DNA of 23,619 bases from JAIEPT01 sp038217425 (GTDB taxonomy: Bacteria; Planctomycetota; Planctomycetia; Gemmatales; Gemmataceae): contig JBBQPM010000105.1 in assembly GCA_038217425.1 (NCBI GenBank), forward strand, positions 1 through 23,619, in the 5' to 3' direction. Of this stretch, positions 16,274-23,176 are shown piece after piece (positions within the stretch are counted from its first letter, which is position 1; each line of letters begins with the position of its first letter). The translations under genes and the position numbers were made by a program. The notes under the pieces were generated by a model, which did no database searches, was not told the DNA's origin, and worked only from the letters and a program-made list of their open reading frames with translations.

Positions 16274-16756
16274 TTACTTCGTGAACTCGGAAAACCGCGG
16301 CAACGTCCCGGCGTATTCCCGAATCCAGCCGCGAATGATCTTCTTGTTGGTCCCGTCCAGCATGTCCAGCGTCGACGTCAACACGCCGGTGCCGTTGGCT
16401 TCCACGTGGCTCTTGCAGAAGCTGTTCTTCTTGTTCCACTCGTTGATCCGCTCGAGAGAAATGTCTTCCTTGTTCAGGGTCTTGAAGCCGTAACTCCACA
16501 GCGAAACCATGTTGCCGCTGTTAAGAAGCGTGGCTTTCATGCCGTTGGCGACCGTCACGTGGTAGGTCACCACCTTCTTGTTATTGAACGTCTCTTCCCG
16601 GCGTTCGAACGGCATGCGGAATTCGGTCAAGATTTTCTCAATGGTCGTGTCCGAAAGTCGGGAGAAGAGCTGCTCATCGTCAGGAACCTGAGCCTGAACG
16701 AAGGCAACGGGGAAGAGCAGCGTAACCAGAACCAGCGACCAACGCAGCGCACTCAT
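16274..16756 (-). CDS. Secreted YbjN-like domain protein
   Basis: A 160-residue exported protein with a signal peptide (about 1-22, ending VQA). The mature part matches the YbjN fold: a helix (TTIEKILTEFRMPFERRE), a beta strand pair, the signature ISLERINEWNKKNSF near residue 100, then a strand and a final amphipathic helix. YbjN proteins are known as small regulatory or structural proteins, often cytoplasmic; export is unusual. The closely similar phrase ISLEKINDWN occurs in the N-terminal domain of the adjacent amine oxidase. A strong GAGGAGGT precedes the ATG by six bases and can fold into GGAG-GTG-CTCC. Confidence 0.75.
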   Translation of the reverse strand: MSALRWSLVLVTLLFPVAFVQAQVPDDEQLFSRLSDTTIEKILTEFRMPFERREETFNNKKVVTYHVTVANGMKATLLNSGNMVSLWSYGFKTLNKEDISLERINEWNKKNSFCKSHVEANGTGVLTSTLDMLDGTNKKIIRGWIREYAGTLPRFSEFTK

Positions 16757-16830
16757 GGGAGCACCTCCTCGGATTTTGCCCGTCGTTTTGTTTCTCCGGG
16801 CGTAAGCAAGACGAGACTTTGTAGTGTCCA

Positions 16831-16845
16831 GCGGGAACGTCCCGC
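16831..16845 (-). terminator. Short GC hairpin after the amine oxidase gene
   Basis: GCGGGA (16831-16836) pairs with TCCCGC (16840-16845) around a three-base loop. On the minus strand it lies 13 bases after the amine oxidase stop. No T run follows. It may separate the amine oxidase transcript from the four genes behind it. Confidence 0.35.
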
Positions 16846-16858
16846 CGAACGCAGACGA

Positions 16859-18640
16859 TTACTTCAGATGATTCTCCATGCCCGCCTTGGCTGGCGCGAT
16901 AAAGGGCGTATCCCTCAACACGGAGCGGGGCCGAAGCTCGAACCCGCTGAACATCACCGAGGCGCAGCCCTGATCGCGCTCGCCCTTTAAATTCGCCAGG
17001 CCGCGGAAATCTTCGTCTCGGGGCGTGTGCAGATTCGAGCTGATGTGCCAGATCACGGGGCGATCGAGCAGCGGCTTCCTGGCGAACGTGTACTTGGGGA
17101 GTTCGCGATAGTCCGTGTAGGCGGGATCGTCGTTGGTCACCCAGAAGTCGGCATGCGTGAAGTCGTCGCCGGGGACCATGTGATTGGCCGCGTTCTTGGG
17201 TTGTCCCAACCGTGCCGGAGCGAAGTGCCGGGCGCTGCCGTAGCGAAGCGGCACGAAGTCGTAGACGGCGGCATTGCCGAGCCGATTCTTGGCGCCTGAA
17301 CTCTCGATCCGCAGGGCGGTAAACTCCTCGGCCTTCCAGAGCCAGGAACCTTCTTGTAGAAGCGGTTCCGTCACGGAATTCGCCCGGCCCAGGCCGCCCT
17401 TGGATTCTTGCAGCGAAACGAGCGACACCGAATTCTTCCGGGCGAACTGGACCGGTTCGTCGGGCCCGCTGCCTCCCAGGTCCAGCTGCACGCGCCAGAG
17501 CGTGTTGTGCATGTGACCGGTTCCGACCCGGTTGTGTTTGTGGTAATTCTTCCCGGTGGAACCGAGTCGGCCAATGATCGAACCGTCGTTCTGGAACGAA
17601 TACTGCATCACGTAGAAGTAATTCGTGCCCTGGAAGACGCCCCACAGCTGCATCTCCTGCCGGCGCATGGCGAACGTCTTCCCCGTGCGCGGCGGATCTT
17701 CCGGCCGTTGGCCGCTCATGGTATAAATCTGATCGCTGTAAAGCCAAAGCAAGCCCGCATCGCGATCCTCACGCACGGTGTAGCCGTCGTCCACGAACTT
17801 CGCGTGGGGGCCGAGCAGATTCTCGCTGCCCAGCGGCAGCTGATTCAGCTTCCAGGGGCCATGCTTGGGGAGCAGGCGCATGTCCATGTCGAAAAAGCGA
17901 TTGACGTTGTCCTGGTACGGAACGTAGAGATCGCTGACGTGCAAATCGTCGACGACTTTGAGCCATTCCGGATTCTCGCCCGGCCGTCGGAACCACGCTC
18001 CCTTGATGCGCAGGCCGTGGACGCGGTCGACGACGTAGCGAACTTTCCAGGAAGACTGGGCCTCGGCGGCCGACGCTCCCAGCGGGAAGTGGACGGTCTC
18101 CTCGTTCTTCGCGAATGCGACGGGATCGTTCTTGCCGCCGGGGAATGGCCTGACTCCGGCGCCGATAAAGCGTTCGAAATCGAGCCGTTCGTTGTCGAGC
18201 CGATCGAAAAAGCTGAGCGCTTGCTGCCGCGTAACTCCGGCCGCGAAGGGGAGCGTCCCCTCGAAGACGAGGCGCCGGGGCGCGTCGTTCAGCAGATACG
18301 CGCGCGAATAGAACGCCTTGACGTTCCAGTCGTTGATTTTCTCGAGCGAAATGCGTTCGGCAACCGGGTACGTGGCATAGAAGAGCACGAGTTGTTTATT
18401 CGCGTGAAAGCTCGCGGTGTACGTGTTCTCGGGCTTGATGCGGTAGGAGGCGCCGAAGTTTCGCAGCTGTTTGTCGAATTCTTTCCGCAAATCTTGCGTG
18501 AGAAAGCGTTCGAAGTCGGCCGAGCCGAAGTTGCGAAAACCTTCGTCCTGGGCCGCGAGCGCCATCGGTAAAAGCAGTGCCAGGCAACTGGAGGCGAGCA
18601 ACGTACGCCCCGCCCGATATTTACAGGACAGATGGGCCAT
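16859..18640 (-). CDS. Secreted copper amine oxidase homologue with N-terminal YbjN-like domain
   Basis: A 593-residue exported protein: signal peptide about 1-31 (ending ALAAQ), a YbjN-like domain at about 40-160 (contains ISLEKINDWN and FYSRAYL), then a region matching the copper amine oxidase catalytic domain. Matching motifs are VSDLYVPYQDN then FFD (Asp251 as likely base), DAGLLW, the cofactor site NYFY (340-343, Tyr341 as topaquinone precursor), FQNDGSI, the copper pair His376-Met-His378, and His538 in LHTPRDEDF. The order and the 160-residue spacing of the second and third His fit the family (amine to aldehyde, H2O2 and ammonia). Phe342 replaces the usual Asp/Glu. ATG 18682 is an alternative start; 18640 has GGAGG upstream and gives a normal signal peptide. 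Confidence 0.78.
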   Translation of the reverse strand: MAHLSCKYRAGRTLLASSCLALLLPMALAAQDEGFRNFGSADFERFLTQDLRKEFDKQLRNFGASYRIKPENTYTASFHANKQLVLFYATYPVAERISLEKINDWNVKAFYSRAYLLNDAPRRLVFEGTLPFAAGVTRQQALSFFDRLDNERLDFERFIGAGVRPFPGGKNDPVAFAKNEETVHFPLGASAAEAQSSWKVRYVVDRVHGLRIKGAWFRRPGENPEWLKVVDDLHVSDLYVPYQDNVNRFFDMDMRLLPKHGPWKLNQLPLGSENLLGPHAKFVDDGYTVREDRDAGLLWLYSDQIYTMSGQRPEDPPRTGKTFAMRRQEMQLWGVFQGTNYFYVMQYSFQNDGSIIGRLGSTGKNYHKHNRVGTGHMHNTLWRVQLDLGGSGPDEPVQFARKNSVSLVSLQESKGGLGRANSVTEPLLQEGSWLWKAEEFTALRIESSGAKNRLGNAAVYDFVPLRYGSARHFAPARLGQPKNAANHMVPGDDFTHADFWVTNDDPAYTDYRELPKYTFARKPLLDRPVIWHISSNLHTPRDEDFRGLANLKGERDQGCASVMFSGFELRPRSVLRDTPFIAPAKAGMENHLK

Positions 18641-18969
18641 GGGGAGCGCACCTCCCGCGACGGCGGCGAGTGACTGGGCCATACGGACGTCTCCGTGAGT
18701 CGCCGATCGGAAGGGACGTTCGGGCGACGTGGCCGATTATTCTGCATGTTGCGCGCGATGTCAAGCAAAAATGAGGCGTTTTACCTGACCGATTTTGCAG
18801 ACGATCGAACGCTCGGGACAATTCTGAATTCGCGAATTTATCGCTTGCCAACCTATTTTGATTGATGTAGATTGCGTTCCTGAGCGGTGTTTTGCTGAGC
18901 CCTGGTTTGTGGGTTATGGCTTATCTTCCCGACCGTTCGTTGCGTGTTTATTGATTGGAGAAATTCATC
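18641..18969. promoter_or_regulatory. Divergent intergenic region upstream of amine oxidase and small secreted genes
   Basis: This 329-base region is more AT-rich than its surroundings and divides two sets of genes for exported proteins. On the plus strand TTGCCA (18845-18850), a 17-base spacer and TAGATT (18868-18873) form a plausible sigma-70-like promoter about 100 bases before the small secreted gene. On the minus strand a GGGAGGTGCGCTCCC element lies directly before the amine oxidase ATG. No coding potential was seen. Confidence 0.4.
18845..18873 (+). promoter_or_regulatory. Candidate -35/-10 promoter for the small secreted pair
   Basis: TTGCCA matches TTGACA at five of six positions, and TAGATT matches TATAAT at four of six, with the optimal 17-base spacing. 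Planctomycete promoters are poorly defined, so this is only a consensus match. Confidence 0.25.
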
Positions 18970-19329
18970 ATGCGAAATCCGTGGTCGATCCTCGTTAGTC
19001 TGGTCCTGGGCCTTGCCGCGGCGTCGAGCGCGTCGGCCGGCCAGTACGAGGTGCACGTCTTCCAGAAGAACGGCACCACGCTCATCAGCACGACCAAGCT
19101 CACGCTGACGCTCACCTACAGCGACTCGACCAATTGCACCTCCGCGACTTTTACGACGACCACCGGCAAATTCGCATTCAAGGACACGCCCTGCGGCGGG
19201 ACCAACAGCGATTTCACCATCTCGTTCAGCATCTCGGGCGCCGGCCTCACCCCGGTGACCGTGCCCGGCGTCAACGGCAAAGGCGGAACGTTGGCGGCGC
19301 CGCAAATCATCTCCGTCATCATGAAGTGA
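18970..19329 (+). CDS. Small secreted beta-rich protein, paralogue 1
   Basis: A 119-residue exported protein with a signal peptide of about 23 residues (ending ASSASA, mature start GQYEV). The mature part is Thr/Ser-rich with beta-strand periodicity, two Cys (in NCTSAT and PCGG) and no catalytic motif. The opening GQYEVHVFQKNGTTLI parallels GNFKVKIYGKDGTTEL of the next gene, so the two are tandem paralogues. GGAGAAA lies nine bases upstream of ATG 18970; the in-frame TTG 18955 belongs to that site. The function is unknown; it could be a surface or matrix protein. Confidence 0.72.
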   Translation: MRNPWSILVSLVLGLAAASSASAGQYEVHVFQKNGTTLISTTKLTLTLTYSDSTNCTSATFTTTTGKFAFKDTPCGGTNSDFTISFSISGAGLTPVTVPGVNGKGGTLAAPQIISVIMK

Positions 19330-19396
19330 TTTCGGTTCCCTGACCCCAATGGCGACGAAACCCCCTTACGAACGCTCACCCCCCAAGGATCCATCT

Positions 19397-19768
19397 ATGA
19401 ATATCATTCGCGGCCGCAATGCATTCTTCTGCCTGCTCGCGCTCGTCGCCTGCACGAATTCGCTCGAGGCGGGCAACTTCAAGGTCAAGATTTACGGCAA
19501 GGACGGAACGACCGAACTGACTCCCGGCATGGGAACCATCGCGTTCACGTTCACCGATTCGGCCGGGACTGCCATCTCGGGCGTCACCGTTACCTACTCG
19601 TCCCCCACGCACTCGTTCACTATTACCGGCTCCAGCTTACCGATCGAAAAGACGATCAAGATGGTCGTCACCTTCACCAAGTGCGGGGGCTCTGCGATCT
19701 CCGCGACGGTCGATTGCCTCAATGGGCATTTCGGCAGCAATCTGAAGATCGAACTCATCCCCAAGTAG
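19397..19768 (+). CDS. Small secreted beta-rich protein, paralogue 2
   Basis: A 123-residue exported protein with a signal peptide ending near SLEA (mature start GNFKV). The mature domain resembles paralogue 1: an opening V-x-x-K-D/N-GTT motif, Thr/Ser-rich strands and two Cys (KCGG and VDC). AAGGAT six bases before ATG 19397 supports this start; an in-frame ATG at 19349 would bury the signal peptide behind a charged, proline-rich tail. It lies 67 bases after paralogue 1 and is probably co-transcribed. It converges on the TIGR03032 gene with a four-base gap. Confidence 0.72.
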   Translation: MNIIRGRNAFFCLLALVACTNSLEAGNFKVKIYGKDGTTELTPGMGTIAFTFTDSAGTAISGVTVTYSSPTHSFTITGSSLPIEKTIKMVVTFTKCGGSAISATVDCLNGHFGSNLKIELIPK

Positions 19769-19772
19769 CCCG

Positions 19773-20843
19773 TCACGGAATCACGAATGTCCCGTGCGCC
19801 GCGTCGTCTTGAAAGCCGACAAGTTCCGGAAACCGCATCCCCGGCAACGCCTCGACGGCGAAAATCTCCTCCACCCCGGCCTGAAACTGCATGAATTGCA
19901 CAATCTGACCGGTGGGGAGGTCGATCACCCAGATCCCGCATTTGAGTTCCGCCGACTGAGCGGCGATCGGCAAGTCGCCGAAAGTGCTCGTTTCCCGAAT
20001 CCGCGACAACCCGATGAACGCATATCGGCCGACGAACGCCAGTCCGCGAGCGAACCCGGGGACGCGCACGACGGCGGTCTTTTGGCCGGTTTCCGGATCG
20101 ACCGTGACCAATTCGCCGGTGCCCGATTCGAGCAGCCAAAGTCGATCCAGGTACCAGCGCGGCGAATGCGGCATCGACAGCCCGCGACAGAGGACGGCGT
20201 TTTTCTCGACGCTCATGAGGATGCCGCCCGCCGCCTTACCTGCCCGCCAGCCTTCGTTGCTGGTAGTTTCCCCGAGCGCGGTGACGAAGGCGGGCTTGCC
20301 GTCCTTGATCGCTAGGCCGTTGAGGTGGCACTGATCGCCGGGCGCGGGTTTGGGCAGAAAGTAAGGGCTCCAGCGCGGCACGAAGCTGAAGTGGGCATCG
20401 GGGACGCAGAGCGTGGAAAAGAAGGTGTTGACGATCCAGAGATCGTCGCCCGCCCAGGCCAGTTCATGTCCGCGAATGTCGCCTGTGACGTGTGAACGGC
20501 GCGGCAGAAAGCAGGCGTCGTGCTGCCCTGCAGGCGGCATCTGCCGGGCGATGTCGGGGGCGTTGCGAAAGTACCAGACTTGATTGCGCGTCCCCAGCGC
20601 CAGCTCCCCGCTTTCTTTAATCGCCAAACCCATGGGCCGTTCGAACGTTCGCAGCAGCGTCGAGACGCGCGCGTCGCGGCTGCGCACGAGCATCAGCTTG
20701 CCCGCCTGATACGTGGTGACCGCCAAGGAGACTCCCAGGCGTTCCAGAAGTTCCCCGAAGCCGGGAGTGTTGGCGGATTGAAACGGGCTCGCCGCGACCT
20801 TGGCGCGGGGAGACGCTTTCGCTTTCTTGCGCGGTTTTGCCAC
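19773..20843 (-). CDS. TIGR03032 family protein
   Basis: A 356-residue soluble protein with a Lys/Ala-rich N-terminal tail followed by a beta-propeller-like domain of the TIGR03032 family. Family motifs seen: ERPMGLA, HDACF (108-112), GHELAW (125-130), LWIVNT, HLNGLA (173-178), GLSMPHSPR (221-229), ESGTGEL and GFARGL. Known of the family: conserved, no established function. The open frame extends to 20897, but that extension is encoded by the palindromic repeat; GTG 20843 with GGAG eight bases upstream is the better start. It lies downstream of the exonuclease gene on the same strand, with the repeat filling the gap. Confidence 0.85.
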   Translation of the reverse strand: MAKPRKKAKASPRAKVAASPFQSANTPGFGELLERLGVSLAVTTYQAGKLMLVRSRDARVSTLLRTFERPMGLAIKESGELALGTRNQVWYFRNAPDIARQMPPAGQHDACFLPRRSHVTGDIRGHELAWAGDDLWIVNTFFSTLCVPDAHFSFVPRWSPYFLPKPAPGDQCHLNGLAIKDGKPAFVTALGETTSNEGWRAGKAAGGILMSVEKNAVLCRGLSMPHSPRWYLDRLWLLESGTGELVTVDPETGQKTAVVRVPGFARGLAFVGRYAFIGLSRIRETSTFGDLPIAAQSAELKCGIWVIDLPTGQIVQFMQFQAGVEEIFAVEALPGMRFPELVGFQDDAAHGTFVIP

Positions 20844-20859
20844 GAGTTTTGCTCCACTC

Positions 20860-20915
20860 GTAGGGCAAGCGGCTCGCTTGCCTTGCAAACCAGGCAAGCG
20901 GGCCGCTTGCCCTAC
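20860..20915. repeat. Palindromic repeat, copy B
   Basis: The arms at 20860-20882 and 20893-20915 match at 22 of 23 positions around a 10-base loop. The outer arm sequence GTAGGGCAAGCGG equals that of copy A at 9017. It occupies most of the 82 bases between the exonuclease stop and the TIGR03032 start, ending (in minus-strand reading) a few bases before that gene's Shine-Dalgarno. Confidence 0.75.
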
Positions 20916-20925
20916 GGAATCGATA

Positions 20926-21669
20926 TTACACCCAAGGTTGCCAATCGCCCCAGTTCGCGAGATACTTCGCCAGGCCGGCGAACTCGACGACCTGCTGCGT
21001 GAGCCAGGTTTTCGCCCGGCTCACCAGCGCCTGCTCCTGTTCCAGCGTGAGGGCGCCGGCCATGACGCGCGTGCGCAGAAACACGAAGTAGGTGTCGAGC
21101 GTGTCGGCCAGGCAGTAGTCGTTGATGTCGCCGATGCGGCCCTGCTGGTACAGACCGAGGATTTTGTCGCCGGTGACTTCCATTTTGCCCGGTTTGCCGA
21201 GGATTTTGCTGAGAAGATTGAGCCCGCCGACGAGGCGGAAGGCGCCTCGATTGGTGAGCCAATCCATGAGGTCGAGGTGGCCGGGCGACTTGGGGCAGAC
21301 CAGGCCGAAGCGGAAGGCGGCGAGTTCCAGCAAAGGCAGATCGAACCCGCGGCCATTAAACGTCACGAGTTCCGCGCGCCCGGCGCTCTGCCAGAAAAGC
21401 CGCGCGATCTCCGCGGGGCGATTGTGCGGCGCGTCGAGTAGCCGAATCGATTCGAGTGCGTAATCTTCCGAGACGCCGACCAGGCAGGCGGCGATCGGCA
21501 CGTGGAACGTCACCGGCAGGAAATCGGAGCCCGACGTCGACTGACGCCGAGCCTCGGCCTGGGCGCGGTCGATCGCCTCGTCGGGCGTCAGTTCTTCGCG
21601 CGGGTATTTGACCTGCGCGAGCAGTCGGCCGTCGGGGATGCTTTCGGTATCGAGGATGAAGTAGGGCAT
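20926..21669 (-). CDS. Predicted PolB-like 3'-5' exonuclease
   Basis: A 247-residue cytoplasmic protein of the DEDDy exonuclease superfamily (PF10108-like). ExoI is FILDTESIPDG with Asp7 and Glu9; ExoII is FNGRGFDLPLL with Asp110; ExoIII is YCLADT with Tyr185 and Asp189 (YxxxD). All four acidic residues and the tyrosine are present, so 3'-5' nuclease activity is plausible. The length is normal for the stand-alone family, which lacks a polymerase domain. The ATG at 21669 gives the typical N-terminus, but the ribosome binding site is weak. It is divergent from the MFS gene (108-base gap) and upstream of the TIGR03032 gene. Confidence 0.87.
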   Translation of the reverse strand: MPYFILDTESIPDGRLLAQVKYPREELTPDEAIDRAQAEARRQSTSGSDFLPVTFHVPIAACLVGVSEDYALESIRLLDAPHNRPAEIARLFWQSAGRAELVTFNGRGFDLPLLELAAFRFGLVCPKSPGHLDLMDWLTNRGAFRLVGGLNLLSKILGKPGKMEVTGDKILGLYQQGRIGDINDYCLADTLDTYFVFLRTRVMAGALTLEQEQALVSRAKTWLTQQVVEFAGLAKYLANWGDWQPWV

Positions 21670-21777
21670 ACGAAGGCATCATCTTACGGCGAAAGTGCCC
21701 GGGCGTCTCTCGCCTTGTCCGCAGTGGGCCGATATGGTAAACCGGTTGAGTGTTCCCCCTGCCCGGAAAGATCCTTC

Positions 21778-23109
21778 ATGAACGAATCGGCCCCCGCTGC
21801 TCCTACCCCCGAAATGGCCAAGGCGAATCGCTCGGCCCTCTTCATCGTTTTCCTCGTCGTCTTCATCGACCTCCTGGGCTTCGGCATCGTGCTGCCGATG
21901 CTGCCGATCATCGCCGACACCTATGTCGCCGAGGTGCTGCAACTTCCCAAAAACGACGGCAAAGTCCGCGATCATCCCACGGCGGGTCTCATTGTCGGTT
22001 TGCTGATGGCGTCGTTCTCGCTGATGCAGTTCCTGTTCGCGCCGACGTGGGGCCGTATCTCCGACCGCATAGGACGTCGGCCGATCTTACTGTTGGGCCT
22101 TGCGGGCTCGGTCTTGTTTTACGCGCTCTTCGGCATCGCTGCATCGATTCCCGCGGCCTCGAATGCGATGCTCGCTCTCGTGCTATTCTTTCTGGCACGC
22201 ATCGGCGCCGGTGTGGCGGGCGCGACCATCGCCACCGCCCAGGCCGTCATCGCCGACTGTACGCCGCCCGAGAAACGCAAGCACGGCATGGCCCTCATCG
22301 GCGCCGCGTTCGGCATCGGTTTCACCTTCGGACCGCTCATCGGCTATCTCGCCCTCTCGTGGTTCGAGGATTATCCGGGCGCCATCGGCTACGCCGCTTC
22401 CGCTTTGTCGCTGGTGGCGCTGTTGCTCGGTTTGCGGATGCTTCCGGAGACGCGGCAGTTCGGCGCCGAGCCGCCGATCCAGCGCAAGGTCTTCGACTTC
22501 GCCGCGTGGAAGTTGGTCTTCAGCTCGCCCGCCTTGTTCTATCCGATCCTCGCCTTTTTCCTGGCGACGTTCGGTTTCGCCGGCTTCGAGGTCACGCTCG
22601 CCATGTTTCTCAAGGAAGTCGCGAGAATTCCGGATGACTCGATCTTCCTCTACTTCGCCTACGTCGGCTTCGTCCTCATGCTCACGCAAGGATTCTTCTA
22701 CCGCCGAGCCGCGAAGAAGATGTCCGAAACGGCGCTGATGACCGTCGGCATTCTCTTCATGGGCATGGGGGTCTGGATCCTCGGCCTGGTGACGTGGGAA
22801 GTGATGGGACAAGAGGGCGCCAAGCAGGTCACGATGTGGCTCGTCTACCTCGGCCTGACGTTCGCGGTGGTGGGCTTCGCGTTTCTGACGCCGTCGGCTC
22901 AGGCGCTGGTTTCCCGGCGTGCCGATTCGGAGCGGCAGGGGGAGATCATGGGGGTCAACCAGTCGGCGTCGTCGCTGGCGCGGATCCTGGCGCCGCCGAT
23001 CTTCCTGATGATGTACAAGGCGACGCCGGACCACCTGGCGCCGTACGTGGTGGGCGGCGCGATCGTGCTGCTCATGCTGCCCTTGATGCCCAAGGTGAAG
23101 CGAGGCTGA
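21778..23109 (+). CDS. MFS transporter (DHA1/TetA-like)
   Basis: A 443-residue integral membrane protein with about twelve hydrophobic helices. Helix 1 carries Asp31 in FIDLLGFGIVLPMLP. Motif A, GRISDRIGRRPILL, lies between helices 2 and 3 (about 92-105). Helix 5 has GAAFGIGFTFGPLIG, the antiporter-type motif C pattern. This is the layout of drug:H+ antiporters of the TetA/Bcr kind; the substrate cannot be read. GGAAAG lies seven bases before ATG 21778. The open frame extends upstream to 21502, but only as antisense to the exonuclease gene. It is followed after 67 bases by a glycosyltransferase gene on the same strand. Confidence 0.9.
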   Translation: MNESAPAAPTPEMAKANRSALFIVFLVVFIDLLGFGIVLPMLPIIADTYVAEVLQLPKNDGKVRDHPTAGLIVGLLMASFSLMQFLFAPTWGRISDRIGRRPILLLGLAGSVLFYALFGIAASIPAASNAMLALVLFFLARIGAGVAGATIATAQAVIADCTPPEKRKHGMALIGAAFGIGFTFGPLIGYLALSWFEDYPGAIGYAASALSLVALLLGLRMLPETRQFGAEPPIQRKVFDFAAWKLVFSSPALFYPILAFFLATFGFAGFEVTLAMFLKEVARIPDDSIFLYFAYVGFVLMLTQGFFYRRAAKKMSETALMTVGILFMGMGVWILGLVTWEVMGQEGAKQVTMWLVYLGLTFAVVGFAFLTPSAQALVSRRADSERQGEIMGVNQSASSLARILAPPIFLMMYKATPDHLAPYVVGGAIVLLMLPLMPKVKRG

Positions 23110-23118
23110 CCCCGTTTA

Positions 23119-23137
23119 GCCGCCGCCTCCTGGCGGC
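23119..23137 (+). terminator. Short GC hairpin after the MFS gene
   Basis: GCCGCC (23119-23124) pairs with GGCGGC (23132-23137) around a seven-base loop, nine bases after the MFS stop. TTTT follows about ten bases later. It is a candidate terminator of modest quality. Confidence 0.35.
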
Positions 23138-23176
23138 GCGGACGCGTTTTCGAATGCAAGGCGAAAGGATTCGCAC

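Noticed and set aside
17408..18571. 387-codon plus-strand frame over the amine oxidase gene
   Set aside because: It is antisense to the gene carrying the copper and cofactor motifs; its translation is generic Arg/Glu/Ala/Val-rich sequence.
21502..21777. N-terminal extension of the MFS transporter
   Set aside because: The extra residues are hydrophilic and antisense to the exonuclease; the ATG at 21778 has a good ribosome binding site and the normal transporter N-terminus.
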